A DNA stretch of 10,938 bases, from the NCBI GenBank assembly GCA_937920255.1, contig CALDSL010000493.1, positions 1 to 10,938 of the forward strand, given 5' to 3'. This DNA comes from an uncultured Anaerolineaceae bacterium (GTDB lineage Bacteria > Chloroflexota > Anaerolineae > Anaerolineales > Anaerolineaceae). Below the pieces are notes generated by a model. It was not told the DNA's origin, ran no database searches, and saw only the letters and a list, made by a program, of their open reading frames with translations. Position numbers and translations under genes: made by a program. Shown in pieces: positions 1-5,970 of this stretch. Position 1 is the first letter of the stretch; every line of letters begins with the position of its first letter.

Positions 1-1
1 C

Positions 2-154
2 GCCGACGCCATGATCACCATTTGCCAGGAAATCGCCGATGGCACCTACCAGCTTGCGGGCGAGGAAGACGGTGAAGAAGGCGCTGAGGGCGAAGAGGGT
101 GAAAGCGACATGACCACCACGCCCGAGAGCGCGGACATCACCCCGACGCCCTGA
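2..154 (+). CDS. C-terminal fragment of a protein with an acidic, Pro/Thr-rich tail
   Basis: This is the 3' end of a gene that begins left of the window; the reading frame is open from base 2 to the TGA at 152-154, giving 50 residues. The visible part starts ADAMITICQEIADGTYQLAG. It then has a Glu/Gly-rich stretch (EEDGEEGAEGEEGE) and ends in a Thr/Pro-rich tail, SADITPTP. The tail resembles that of the next gene. The segment around CQEI recalls SQEICATYG near residues 434-441 of that gene, so the two may be tandem paralogues, but the overlap is too short to prove it. Only 11 bp separate the stop from the next ATG, so the two genes are probably co-transcribed. Function unknown. Confidence 0.6.
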   Translation, partial: ADAMITICQEIADGTYQLAGEEDGEEGAEGEEGESDMTTTPESADITPTP

Positions 155-165
155 TTGAACCGACG

Positions 166-1617
166 ATGAACCTGAAATTAAACGGTAAACAAATGCAGTT
201 CCGCAGCCAGCGGGCATCTTCCAACCCGGTGCGCGTGTTCTTTTTGCTCACCCTGGTGTTGGGCGGGCTATTCCTGCTGCGTTCGATTGGCTCGGGGGCG
301 GTGAAGCCGCTGTACGATATCACCCCCACGCCCACGCGCTACGCCACCAACTATGCCCTGGAAGGGCAAACGCATTTCCAGGCCGGCAACCTGCCCAAAG
401 CCATCGACGCCTACCAGCTCGCGCTGCAGCAGGATCCCGAGAATGTGCAGTTGTGGGTGGAGCTGGCGCGCATCCAGGCCTATTCTGCCAGCGCGCTCAG
501 CACCGACCAGCAGAAGTATGACCGCCTGCAGGATGCGCTGGCTTCGGCCACGCGCGCCACGGAAATCAACCCGGATATGAGCCTGGCGCATGCCACGCGC
601 GCCTTTATCCTCGACTGGGTGGCCAGCAACCCGCTCTCAGAGGGCGAAACCGCCCGTCTGCTGACCGAGGCGGAGCAGACCGCCGAACGCGCCCTGACCC
701 TGGACAGCAAAAACGCGCTGGCCATGGCTTATAACGCCGAAATTCTGGTGGATAACCAGCGCTGGTCACAGGCTGAAGGCTATATCAACCAGGCCATGCA
801 GTTGAACAAAGAAGAGATGGACATCTGGCGCGTGTATGCTTACGTGCAGGAATCGCTCGGCAATTACAACGAGTCGATCAACGCCTACAAACGCGCCGCG
901 GAAATCACCCCCAACCTGACCTTCCTGTACAACTACATCGCCCGAACCTACCGCCACCTGCGCCAGTACGACGAGGCGCTACGCTACTATGCCATCGCGG
1001 TGGCGATCAACCAGAACCTGGGCATCACCGACCCCAACCCGTACATCGGTATCGCCAAGACGTATATCCAGACCGGCGATTTTTTCGCGGCCAGCCTGAA
1101 CGTGCGCAAAGCGCTGCAGTTTGACGTGGCCAACCCGGACGTGTACGCCCAGCTTGGGATTGTCTACTGGCACGCGCGTAATTATGAAGGCTCGATCCCG
1201 GCCTTCCGCTGCGCCCTGTACGGCTGCGACGCGGAAACCGCGTGCGAAGTGCGCAAGTGCGATAAGACCGTCGACCCGATGGTCAGCATTCAGGGCATGC
1301 CGCTCACCGGTTCGACTGTGGTGTATTACTACACCTACGGTTCGGTGCTGGCGGCCATGCACGGCGTGGGCGATGATTTGTGCAACCAGGCCGTGCAGGT
1401 GCTGGGGCAGGTGGAAGACCGCTACCGCAGCGACGTGAACATCATGTCCATCGTGGGCACCAGCCAGGAAATCTGCGCCACGTACGGCATCTACCGCGAC
1501 GGCAGCGGGCCGATCATCCCGTTTGAGCCGACGCCCGAAGCCACGGAAGAATCGACGCCCGAACCGGTGGACGGCATGAGCGCCACGCCGGCGGTCACCG
1601 GCACGCCGCAGCCATAA
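166..1617 (+). CDS. Membrane-anchored TPR-repeat protein with Pro/Thr-rich C-terminus
   Basis: The product has 483 residues. A basic N-terminus precedes one hydrophobic segment at about residues 24-38 (VFFLLTLVLGGLFLL), followed by outside-type sequence, so it is probably an N-terminal signal-anchor protein facing outward. TPR-like helical pairs are visible at about 63-96, 187-216, 217-250, 251-284, 291-322 and 325-358; the best are the LGNYNESINAYKRAAEITPN and LRQYDEALRYYAIAVAINQN types. TPRs bind protein partners; none can be named. After the last repeat are four close cysteines (349, 354, 360, 365) and two more at 406 and 437, which could form disulfides. The tail (about 454-483) is rich in Pro, Thr and Glu. 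The start at 166 keeps the basic segment before the membrane helix; no clear Shine-Dalgarno is seen, and Met10 (193) is a possible alternative. Translation may be coupled to the gene 11 bp upstream. A terminator follows at 1658-1680. Confidence 0.85.
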   Translation: MNLKLNGKQMQFRSQRASSNPVRVFFLLTLVLGGLFLLRSIGSGAVKPLYDITPTPTRYATNYALEGQTHFQAGNLPKAIDAYQLALQQDPENVQLWVELARIQAYSASALSTDQQKYDRLQDALASATRATEINPDMSLAHATRAFILDWVASNPLSEGETARLLTEAEQTAERALTLDSKNALAMAYNAEILVDNQRWSQAEGYINQAMQLNKEEMDIWRVYAYVQESLGNYNESINAYKRAAEITPNLTFLYNYIARTYRHLRQYDEALRYYAIAVAINQNLGITDPNPYIGIAKTYIQTGDFFAASLNVRKALQFDVANPDVYAQLGIVYWHARNYEGSIPAFRCALYGCDAETACEVRKCDKTVDPMVSIQGMPLTGSTVVYYYTYGSVLAAMHGVGDDLCNQAVQVLGQVEDRYRSDVNIMSIVGTSQEICATYGIYRDGSGPIIPFEPTPEATEESTPEPVDGMSATPAVTGTPQP

Positions 1618-1657
1618 GCCGGTCAACGCTTTACGGGCCACGCAAAAAGATTTTACC

Positions 1658-1680
1658 GCGCACCGTCCCGGTGCGCTTTT
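1658..1680 (+). terminator. Intrinsic terminator after the TPR gene
   Basis: A perfect 8-bp GC-rich stem (GCGCACCG with CGGTGCGC, 1658-1665 and 1669-1676) with a 3-nt loop is followed by TTTT and then GT. It lies 40 bp after the TPR stop codon and insulates that gene from the groES promoter. Confidence 0.8.
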
Positions 1681-1710
1681 GTGCGAGTTATCATTAAGTA
1701 CCCAAACCCT

Positions 1711-1745
1711 TTCGCAATATCAAAAATATATTAGAACCTTGCGAA
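1711..1745. repeat. Short inverted repeat upstream of the groES promoter
   Basis: TTCGCAA at 1711-1717 is repeated inverted as TTGCGAA at 1739-1745, with an AT-rich 21-bp spacer. The right arm ends 5 bp before the -35 box of the groES promoter. The position would suit an activator or repressor site, but a 7-bp repeat in this base composition could be chance. Confidence 0.35.
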
Positions 1746-1750
1746 TCCTC

Positions 1751-1779
1751 TTGACTTCTCCTGCAAACAAGAGTAAGAT
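1751..1779 (+). promoter_or_regulatory. Sigma-70-type promoter of groES-groEL
   Basis: TTGACT (1751-1756) and TAAGAT (1774-1779) are separated by exactly 17 bp; both boxes differ from consensus by one base. The start of transcription would fall near 1786, giving a 5' leader of about 85 nt. The start site lies at the edge of the CIRCE-like dyad, a placement suited to repression. Confidence 0.85.
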
Positions 1780-1784
1780 TTGTT

Positions 1785-1821
1785 AGGTTTTAGCAAACGA
1801 TACCACCGACTGCTAAAACCT
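1785..1821. promoter_or_regulatory. CIRCE-like operator (degenerate HrcA site) with extended dyad
   Basis: The classical CIRCE is TTAGCACTC-N9-GAGTGCTAA. Here bases 1790-1816 read TTAGCAAAC-N9-GACTGCTAA, matching 15 of 18 conserved positions with the correct 9-bp spacer. The dyad is extended outward by AGGT/ACCT, so AGGTTTTAGCA (1785-1795) and TGCTAAAACCT (1811-1821) pair perfectly. It covers the predicted transcription start of groES, where HrcA sites normally lie. The changed bases are all in the inner part of each half-site. Confidence 0.75.
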
Positions 1822-1857
1822 CGTGTTTTTCCAAAAACAAATCTAGTTATCCTAAGC

Positions 1858-1863
1858 AGGAGG
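1858..1863 (+). promoter_or_regulatory. Ribosome binding site of groES
   Basis: AGGAGG lies 7 nt before the ATG at 1871. This spacing favours that ATG over the in-frame ATG two codons later, which would be 13 nt away. Confidence 0.85.
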
Positions 1864-1870
1864 ATTCTGT

Positions 1871-2167
1871 ATGGCAATGAACCTTAAACCCCTGGGCGGC
1901 CGTGTGGTCGTGGAACCAATCGAGCAGGAAGATATTACCGCTGGCGGTATCGTACTTCCTGACACCGCCAAAGAAAAACCGCAGCGCGGCAAAGTTCTCT
2001 CGGTTGGCCCTGGCGACCGCAATGACAAAGGCGATTATGTTCCCATGGATGTCAAGACCGGCGATACTGTTCTGTTCGCAAAATACGCAGGCACGGAAAT
2101 CAAAGTCGACGGCAAGAAACTGCTGATCCTGCGCGAGAGCGACCTGCTCGCTATTGTTGAAGGCTAA
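1871..2167 (+). CDS. groES: Co-chaperonin GroES (Hsp10)
   Basis: The product has 98 residues, the normal GroES length. It forms the seven-membered lid that closes the GroEL cavity in the cytoplasm and allows ATP-driven folding. The sequence shows the family start (MNLKPLGGRVVVEPIEQED), the mobile loop that contacts GroEL at about residues 18-36 (including TAGGIVLPDTAKEKPQ), and the C-terminal pattern GDTVLFAKYAGTEIKVDGKKLLILRESDLLAIVE. It is the first gene of the groES-groEL operon, 36 bp before groEL. It has its own strong Shine-Dalgarno sequence, a sigma-70 promoter and a CIRCE-like operator, so heat-shock control by HrcA or a similar repressor is likely. Confidence 0.98.
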   Translation: MAMNLKPLGGRVVVEPIEQEDITAGGIVLPDTAKEKPQRGKVLSVGPGDRNDKGDYVPMDVKTGDTVLFAKYAGTEIKVDGKKLLILRESDLLAIVEG

Positions 2168-2187
2168 TATACCCCCCGAAATTATCC

Positions 2188-2193
2188 AAGGAG
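2188..2193 (+). promoter_or_regulatory. Ribosome binding site of groEL
   Basis: AAGGAG lies 10 nt before the ATG at 2204, in the short groES-groEL gap. Confidence 0.8.
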
Positions 2194-2203
2194 ATCGTGA
2201 AAT

Positions 2204-3835
2204 ATGGCAGCGAAACAATTAGTTTTCTCTGAAGAAGCGCGACGCAAGCTCAAGAACGGCGTCGATGTGGTCGCCAACGCGGTTGCCACCACCCTGGGCC
2301 CCAAGGGCCGCAACGTTGCGATCGACCGCAAATTCGGTTCCCCCACCATCACCCACGACGGCGTGACGGTTGCCAAGGAAATCGAGCTGGAAGATCCCTT
2401 TGAGAATATGGGTGCGCAGCTTCTGAAGGAAGCCGCCTCGAAGACCAACGATATCGCCGGCGACGGCACCACCACCTCCACCGTTCTGGCGCACGCGATT
2501 GTGACCGAAGGCCTGAAGAACCTGGCCGCCGGCTCGAACCCGATGCTGCTCAAGCGCGGTATTGAAGCCGCCGCCCGCGCCGTGGCCCAGAAGATCACCA
2601 ACCAGGCCATCGAAGTGACCACCAAGGACGAAATTGCCAACGTGGCCACCATTTCCGCGCAGGACCGCGTGATCGGCAGCCTGATCGCTGACGTGATGGA
2701 CAAAGTTGGCAAAGACGGCGTCATCACCGTGGAAGAGTCCAAGGGTATCGAATTCGAGACCGATTACGTGGAAGGTATGCAGTTCGATCGCGGCTACATT
2801 TCGCTCTACTTCGCCAACGATGCCGAGCACATGGAAGCCAACATCCCCGAACCCTACATCCTGATCTACGACAAGAAGATCTCCGCCGCGGCCGATATTG
2901 TTCCGATCCTCGAAAAACTGGTCCAGATTGGCAAGCGCGATCTGGTGATCATCGCCGAAGATGTTGACGGCGAAGCGCTGGCCACCCTGGTGCTGAACAA
3001 GCTGCGCGGTATGCTCAACGTGCTGGCTGTCAAAGCCCCGGGCTTTGGCGATCGCCGCAAGGCCATGCTGCAGGATATCGCTATCCTGACCGGTGGGCAG
3101 GTTATCTCGGAAGAGACCGGCCGCAAGCTGGACACCACCACCATCAGCGACCTGGGTCGCGCCGAGAAGGTTGTTTCCGACAAGGACAACACCACCATCA
3201 TCGGCGGCAAGGGCGAAGATGCCGGCATCAAGGGCCGTATCGACCAGATCCGTGTCGAGATTGAAAAGACCACCAGCGATTACGACCGCGAAAAGCTCCA
3301 GGAACGCCTGGCCAAGCTGTCCGGCGGTGTCGCCATCATCCGTGTTGGCGCCGCGACCGAGACCGAGCTGAAGGAAAAGAAGCATCGCGTGGAAGATGCC
3401 CTGTCCGCGACCCGCGCGGCCGTGGAAGAAGGCATCGTGCCCGGCGGCGGTGTTGCGCTGATCAACGCCATGAGCGCCCTCGACAACGTTGAGGTTGCCA
3501 ATGCGGATGAGAAGATCGGTGTCACCATCGTGCGCAAGGCGCTGGAAGTTCCCATGCGCAAGATCGCTGAGAACGCCGGCCAGGACGGCAACGTGGTCAT
3601 CGCCAACGTGCGCCGCGCGCAGGGCGAACAGGGCAACGTCAACTTCGGTTACGATGTTCTGGGCGAAGAGTACATGGACATGGTCAAGGGCGGCGTGATT
3701 GATCCCGCCAAGGTGACCCGCGGCGCGCTGGAAAATGCGGCCTCGATCGCCTCGATGATCCTGACCACCGAAGCGCTGGTGACCGACGTTCCTGAGAAGG
3801 ACAAGCCGGCCCCCATGCCCCCGCCTGAGTACTAA
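2204..3835 (+). CDS. groEL: Chaperonin GroEL (Hsp60)
   Basis: The product has 543 residues, close to the usual 540-550. It forms the tetradecameric ATP-driven folding chamber in the cytoplasm. Equatorial-domain nucleotide-binding motifs are present: TLGPKGRN near residue 30, DGVTVAKEI near 52, and GDGTTT at 86-91 with the catalytic-site Asp87. Asp398, needed for ATP hydrolysis in Escherichia coli GroEL, is present at the same number in the segment VEDALSATRAAVEEGIVPGGG. The apical domain (about 190-375) includes the conserved VKAPGFGDRRKAMLQDIAILTG region, split here only for description. The C-terminus is DKPAPMPPPEY, so the Gly-Gly-Met tail common in other phyla is missing. Being co-transcribed with groES and ended by a strong terminator, it is the single chaperonin operon in this window. 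Confidence 0.99.
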   Translation: MAAKQLVFSEEARRKLKNGVDVVANAVATTLGPKGRNVAIDRKFGSPTITHDGVTVAKEIELEDPFENMGAQLLKEAASKTNDIAGDGTTTSTVLAHAIVTEGLKNLAAGSNPMLLKRGIEAAARAVAQKITNQAIEVTTKDEIANVATISAQDRVIGSLIADVMDKVGKDGVITVEESKGIEFETDYVEGMQFDRGYISLYFANDAEHMEANIPEPYILIYDKKISAAADIVPILEKLVQIGKRDLVIIAEDVDGEALATLVLNKLRGMLNVLAVKAPGFGDRRKAMLQDIAILTGGQVISEETGRKLDTTTISDLGRAEKVVSDKDNTTIIGGKGEDAGIKGRIDQIRVEIEKTTSDYDREKLQERLAKLSGGVAIIRVGAATETELKEKKHRVEDALSATRAAVEEGIVPGGGVALINAMSALDNVEVANADEKIGVTIVRKALEVPMRKIAENAGQDGNVVIANVRRAQGEQGNVNFGYDVLGEEYMDMVKGGVIDPAKVTRGALENAASIASMILTTEALVTDVPEKDKPAPMPPPEY

Positions 3836-3854
3836 ACCATCAATTGATGGTTGC

Positions 3855-3893
3855 AAGACAGGTAGTGTATAATCCGCACTACCTGTCTTTTTT
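3855..3893 (+). terminator. Strong intrinsic terminator of groES-groEL
   Basis: AAGACAGGTAGTG (3855-3867) pairs with CACTACCTGTCTT (3877-3889) over 13 bp around a 9-nt loop. The GC-rich core is followed by a run of six T (3888-3893). It starts 20 bp after the groEL stop. Confidence 0.93.
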
Positions 3894-3956
3894 GTTATCC
3901 GTCCCCACGCGCCTGTGCCTTTCAAAACTAAAAACTCGACCCGGAAAGGATGCCAG

Positions 3957-3962
3957 TATAAT
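3957..3962 (+). promoter_or_regulatory. -10 box directly before the foldase gene (leaderless promoter)
   Basis: A perfect TATAAT is followed by 7 nt and then the ATG at 3970. Transcription would therefore start at or next to the A of the start codon. The -35 region is weak; TCGACC at 3936-3941 matches at four of six bases but is only 15 bp away. No Shine-Dalgarno sequence lies within the usual distance, which fits a leaderless mRNA. Confidence 0.6.
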
Positions 3963-3969
3963 CAAAGCA

Positions 3970-4890
3970 ATGAACCTTAAAATCGACTTTTCCCGGTGGT
4001 TCGTTTTCATTCTCTCCGGCATGCTGCTGGCGGCTTTGGCTGCCTGCGGCCCGCAGACACCGCCCGCCGCGACCGACGCTCCCACCCAATCGCCTCCCAC
4101 GGTCGAGGTCTCTCCAACCCCGCAGGCGCCCACCGCCACTCCAGTTCCACTGGCCGCCAGCGTGAACGGCGTGGGCATTCTCCTTTCCGATTTCGAAGCC
4201 GAGCTGGCGCGCTACCAGGCCGCCAACCCGGGCGACAACGCGGGCGAGGAAGCCCAGCGCCAGGCGGTGCTGGATGACATGATCGCCCAGCAGTTGCTGG
4301 CGCAGGCCGCCGGGCAGGCAGGCTACCAGATGGACGACGCCGCGCTGCAGGCGCGCCTGGATGCGCTGGCGGCGGACGCCGGCGGCTACCCGGCCCTGCA
4401 GGATTGGATGCAGCGCAACAGCTACAGCGAGGAGGATTTCCGGCGCGCGCTCAAGACAGCCGCCATGGCCGCCTGGCAGCGCGACCAGATCATCGCCGGT
4501 GTGCCGCAGACGGCCGAGCAGGTGCACGCCCGCCAGATCCTCGTACTGGACGAAGGCGTGGCCGGCCGGTTGCTGGAGATGGTCAAATCCGGATCGGACT
4601 TTTCGCTGCTGGCCTACCAGTATGACCCGGTCACCGGCGGCGAGCTGGGCTGGTTCCCGCGCGGGTACCTGACCCAGAAAGCAGTGGAAGACGCGGCCTT
4701 CGCCCTGGACGCAGGCGAGGAAAGCGAAGTAATCCAGAGCGAAATCGGGTATCACATTCTTCAGGTAGTCGAGCGCGACCCGCAGCGGGCACTTTCCGCG
4801 GACGCGCGCAAGGTATTACAGGAGCAAAAGCTGCGCGAATGGGTGCAGCAGCAGCGCGACGCTGGTACGGTAGAAATTCTCATCCCATAA
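3970..4890 (+). CDS. PrsA/SurA-like parvulin-type foldase lipoprotein
   Basis: The product has 306 residues. It starts with a lipoprotein signal: basic residues, a hydrophobic stretch and the lipobox LAAC with the lipidated cysteine at 26. A Pro/Thr/Ala-rich linker follows (about 28-60). Residues 61-178 look like the SurA N-terminal helical chaperone domain (SVNGVGILLSDFEAEL, then LDDMIAQQLLAQAA). Residues 184-268 are a parvulin peptidyl-prolyl isomerase domain, with VHARQILV, GGELGWFPRGYL and SEIGYHILQV as the recognisable strands and loops. It would help exported proteins fold at the outer face of the membrane, as PrsA does in monoderm bacteria. The start at 3970 is chosen because it gives a complete lipoprotein signal; an upstream in-frame ATG at 3844 lies before the groEL terminator. 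The next gene follows 46 bp later. Confidence 0.88.
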   Translation: MNLKIDFSRWFVFILSGMLLAALAACGPQTPPAATDAPTQSPPTVEVSPTPQAPTATPVPLAASVNGVGILLSDFEAELARYQAANPGDNAGEEAQRQAVLDDMIAQQLLAQAAGQAGYQMDDAALQARLDALAADAGGYPALQDWMQRNSYSEEDFRRALKTAAMAAWQRDQIIAGVPQTAEQVHARQILVLDEGVAGRLLEMVKSGSDFSLLAYQYDPVTGGELGWFPRGYLTQKAVEDAAFALDAGEESEVIQSEIGYHILQVVERDPQRALSADARKVLQEQKLREWVQQQRDAGTVEILIP

Positions 4891-4924
4891 CCTATTAACG
4901 GAAGCCTCATTACAAATTCATCGC

Positions 4925-4928
4925 GGAG
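4925..4928 (+). promoter_or_regulatory. Ribosome binding site deciding the start of the 249-residue membrane protein
   Basis: GGAG lies 8 nt before the ATG at 4937. The in-frame GTG at 4928 overlaps this site and is therefore less likely to be the start. Confidence 0.6.
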
Positions 4929-4936
4929 TGTGCAGC

Positions 4937-5686
4937 ATGTTGCATTCATTGAAGCACGGTTCAGACGGTACGGAATCCCCCGCCAGGCAAAAAGACCTGG
5001 TCTGGAATGTTCTCACCATTATGCTGGTGCTGGGGATCCTGCTGGTGGGGGTGATCGTCCTGGTGATTTTCGCCAACCCCCAAACCGCTTTTAACCCGCT
5101 GCCCCCGCCGCAGATGCCGCTGGCGCTGGTGCTGCCCACCAGTACCTCAACGCCCAAGCTGCTTCCGCCCACCTGGACGGTGACGCCCACAGTCACCCAA
5201 ACCGCCACCATCACGCCGCCCGCGGCGGTGGCAGGCGGTGATGCAGTGGAGGTTACCCCCGGCCCGGCGCAGATGGCCACCGAAGAACCTGAGGAGCCTG
5301 GCTCGGTCTACGCGTTCAACGTGCTGGGCGAGGTCAAGGCCATCGACGGCACGATTTTCCGGCCAGAGCACAGTTGCAAGTGGCTGGGCGTCGCCGGCCA
5401 GGCGTTTGACCTGCAGAACCGCCCCGCCACCGGCATCACGGTGCAGGTGGGCGGCTCGCTCGGCCGCGCCTATGTCGATCTGATCAGCCTGACCGGCACG
5501 GCGGTGTGGTACGGCCCGTCGGGCTATGAAGTCTTCCTCTCGGACGTGCCCGTGACCAGCGACAGTACCCTGTGGGTGCGCCTGATGGATCAATCCGGGC
5601 TGCCGCTGAGCGGCAAGGTGTACTTCAGCACCAGCGAAGACTGCTCCAAGAACCTGGTGGTGATCAACTTCCGCCAGGTCCGGTAG
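4937..5686 (+). CDS. Single-pass membrane protein with Pro/Thr stalk and two-cysteine outer domain
   Basis: The product has 249 residues and is not a family I can name. A short N-terminus with KD before the membrane is followed by one strong transmembrane helix (about 22-46, LVWNVLTIMLVLGILLVGVI onward). Then comes a Pro/Thr-rich, probably extended stalk (about 53-122). The last 125 residues look like an all-beta extracellular domain: SCKWLGVAGQAFDLQNRP, GITVQVGGSLGRAYVDL, WYGPSGYEVFLSDVP, GKVYFSTSEDCSKNLVVINF. It has only two cysteines (147 and 236), near the two ends of this domain, suggesting one stabilising disulfide. Being 46 bp after the foldase gene with no terminator between, it may be co-transcribed with it. 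It converges on the - strand YciI-like gene, and the repeat element at 5693-5969 fills the gap. Confidence 0.82.
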   Translation: MLHSLKHGSDGTESPARQKDLVWNVLTIMLVLGILLVGVIVLVIFANPQTAFNPLPPPQMPLALVLPTSTSTPKLLPPTWTVTPTVTQTATITPPAAVAGGDAVEVTPGPAQMATEEPEEPGSVYAFNVLGEVKAIDGTIFRPEHSCKWLGVAGQAFDLQNRPATGITVQVGGSLGRAYVDLISLTGTAVWYGPSGYEVFLSDVPVTSDSTLWVRLMDQSGLPLSGKVYFSTSEDCSKNLVVINFRQVR

Positions 5687-5752
5687 GGAAGAGCGTTAAC
5701 ACGAATAAAAACCGAATGGAACGAATAACACGAATAAAGCTTAACCAGAACC

Positions 5753-5900
5753 GTAGGTTGGGTTGAGCGCAAAGCGACACTGGATATAGATCTACTTTTG
5801 CGCGAAACCCAACGCTTTTTTACATCAATGTTTAAAAGCGTTAGGTTTCGCCCGCATCCTCGATTTAGTGTATGGGCGCTTTGGGCTCAACCCAACCTAC
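5753..5900. repeat. Inner inverted repeat of GTAGGTTGGGTT type
   Basis: Bases 5753-5776, beginning GTAGGTTGGGTTGAGC and ending AAAGCG, are repeated inverted at 5877-5900 with one mismatch in 24. A sequence of this type (GTAGGTTGGGTT with complementary AACCCAAC) is, from memory, a common intergenic repeat in several bacterial phyla. It forms the core of element 1. Confidence 0.8.
5802..5851. repeat. Innermost hairpin of element 1
   Basis: GCGAAACCCAACGCTTTT at 5802-5819 and AAAAGCGTTAGGTTTCGC at 5834-5851 pair over 18 bp with one mismatch around a 14-nt loop. Its GCGAAACCCAAC part can also pair with the GTTGGGTTGAGCGC end of the surrounding repeat, so alternative folds exist. Confidence 0.75.
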
Positions 5901-5970
5901 ATATTACGCTTTCAATTTAGCTCTATTCGTGCCATTCGGTTTTATTCGGCTTTTTATTCGTGTTAACGCC

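Larger units (their letters stand above)
5693..5969. repeat. Intergenic inverted-repeat element 1 (MITE-like, 277 bp)
   Basis: The ends are a perfect 19-bp inverted repeat, GCGTTAACACGAATAAAAA at 5693-5711 and its complement at 5951-5969. Inside, each arm carries further CGAAT units spaced about 9-12 bp: starts at 5702, 5713, 5722 and 5731 on the left, and ATTCG starts at 5925, 5934, 5944 and 5956 on the right. A second pair, 5711-5726 and 5925-5940, matches at 15 of 16 bases. The centre holds two more nested inverted repeats, listed separately. The element fills almost exactly the 284-bp space between two convergent stop codons (5686 and 5971). It has no open frame worth calling and no recognised transposase, so it would be non-autonomous if mobile. 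Confidence 0.8.

Noticed and set aside
979..1641. 220-codon frame on the - strand opposite the TPR gene
   Set aside because: The product is an Arg/His/Val-rich shadow translation without domain features, and the opposite strand carries clear TPR repeats.
1846..1866. RNA-thermometer-like pairing over the groES ribosome site (TCCT with AGGA)
   Set aside because: Only four pairs around a 4-nt loop can form, which is too weak and too likely by chance to call.
2219..3925. Very long open frame (568 codons) on the - strand opposite groEL
   Set aside because: It is a by-product of GC-rich third positions in groEL. The translation is low-complexity (His, Gly, Asp, Val rich), with no motif and no ribosome site, while the + strand frame is unmistakable GroEL.
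3844..3969. Upstream ATG for the foldase lipoprotein
   Set aside because: It lies before the groEL terminator and would bury the lipoprotein signal 42 residues inside. The ATG at 3970 gives a proper signal and has its own -10 box.
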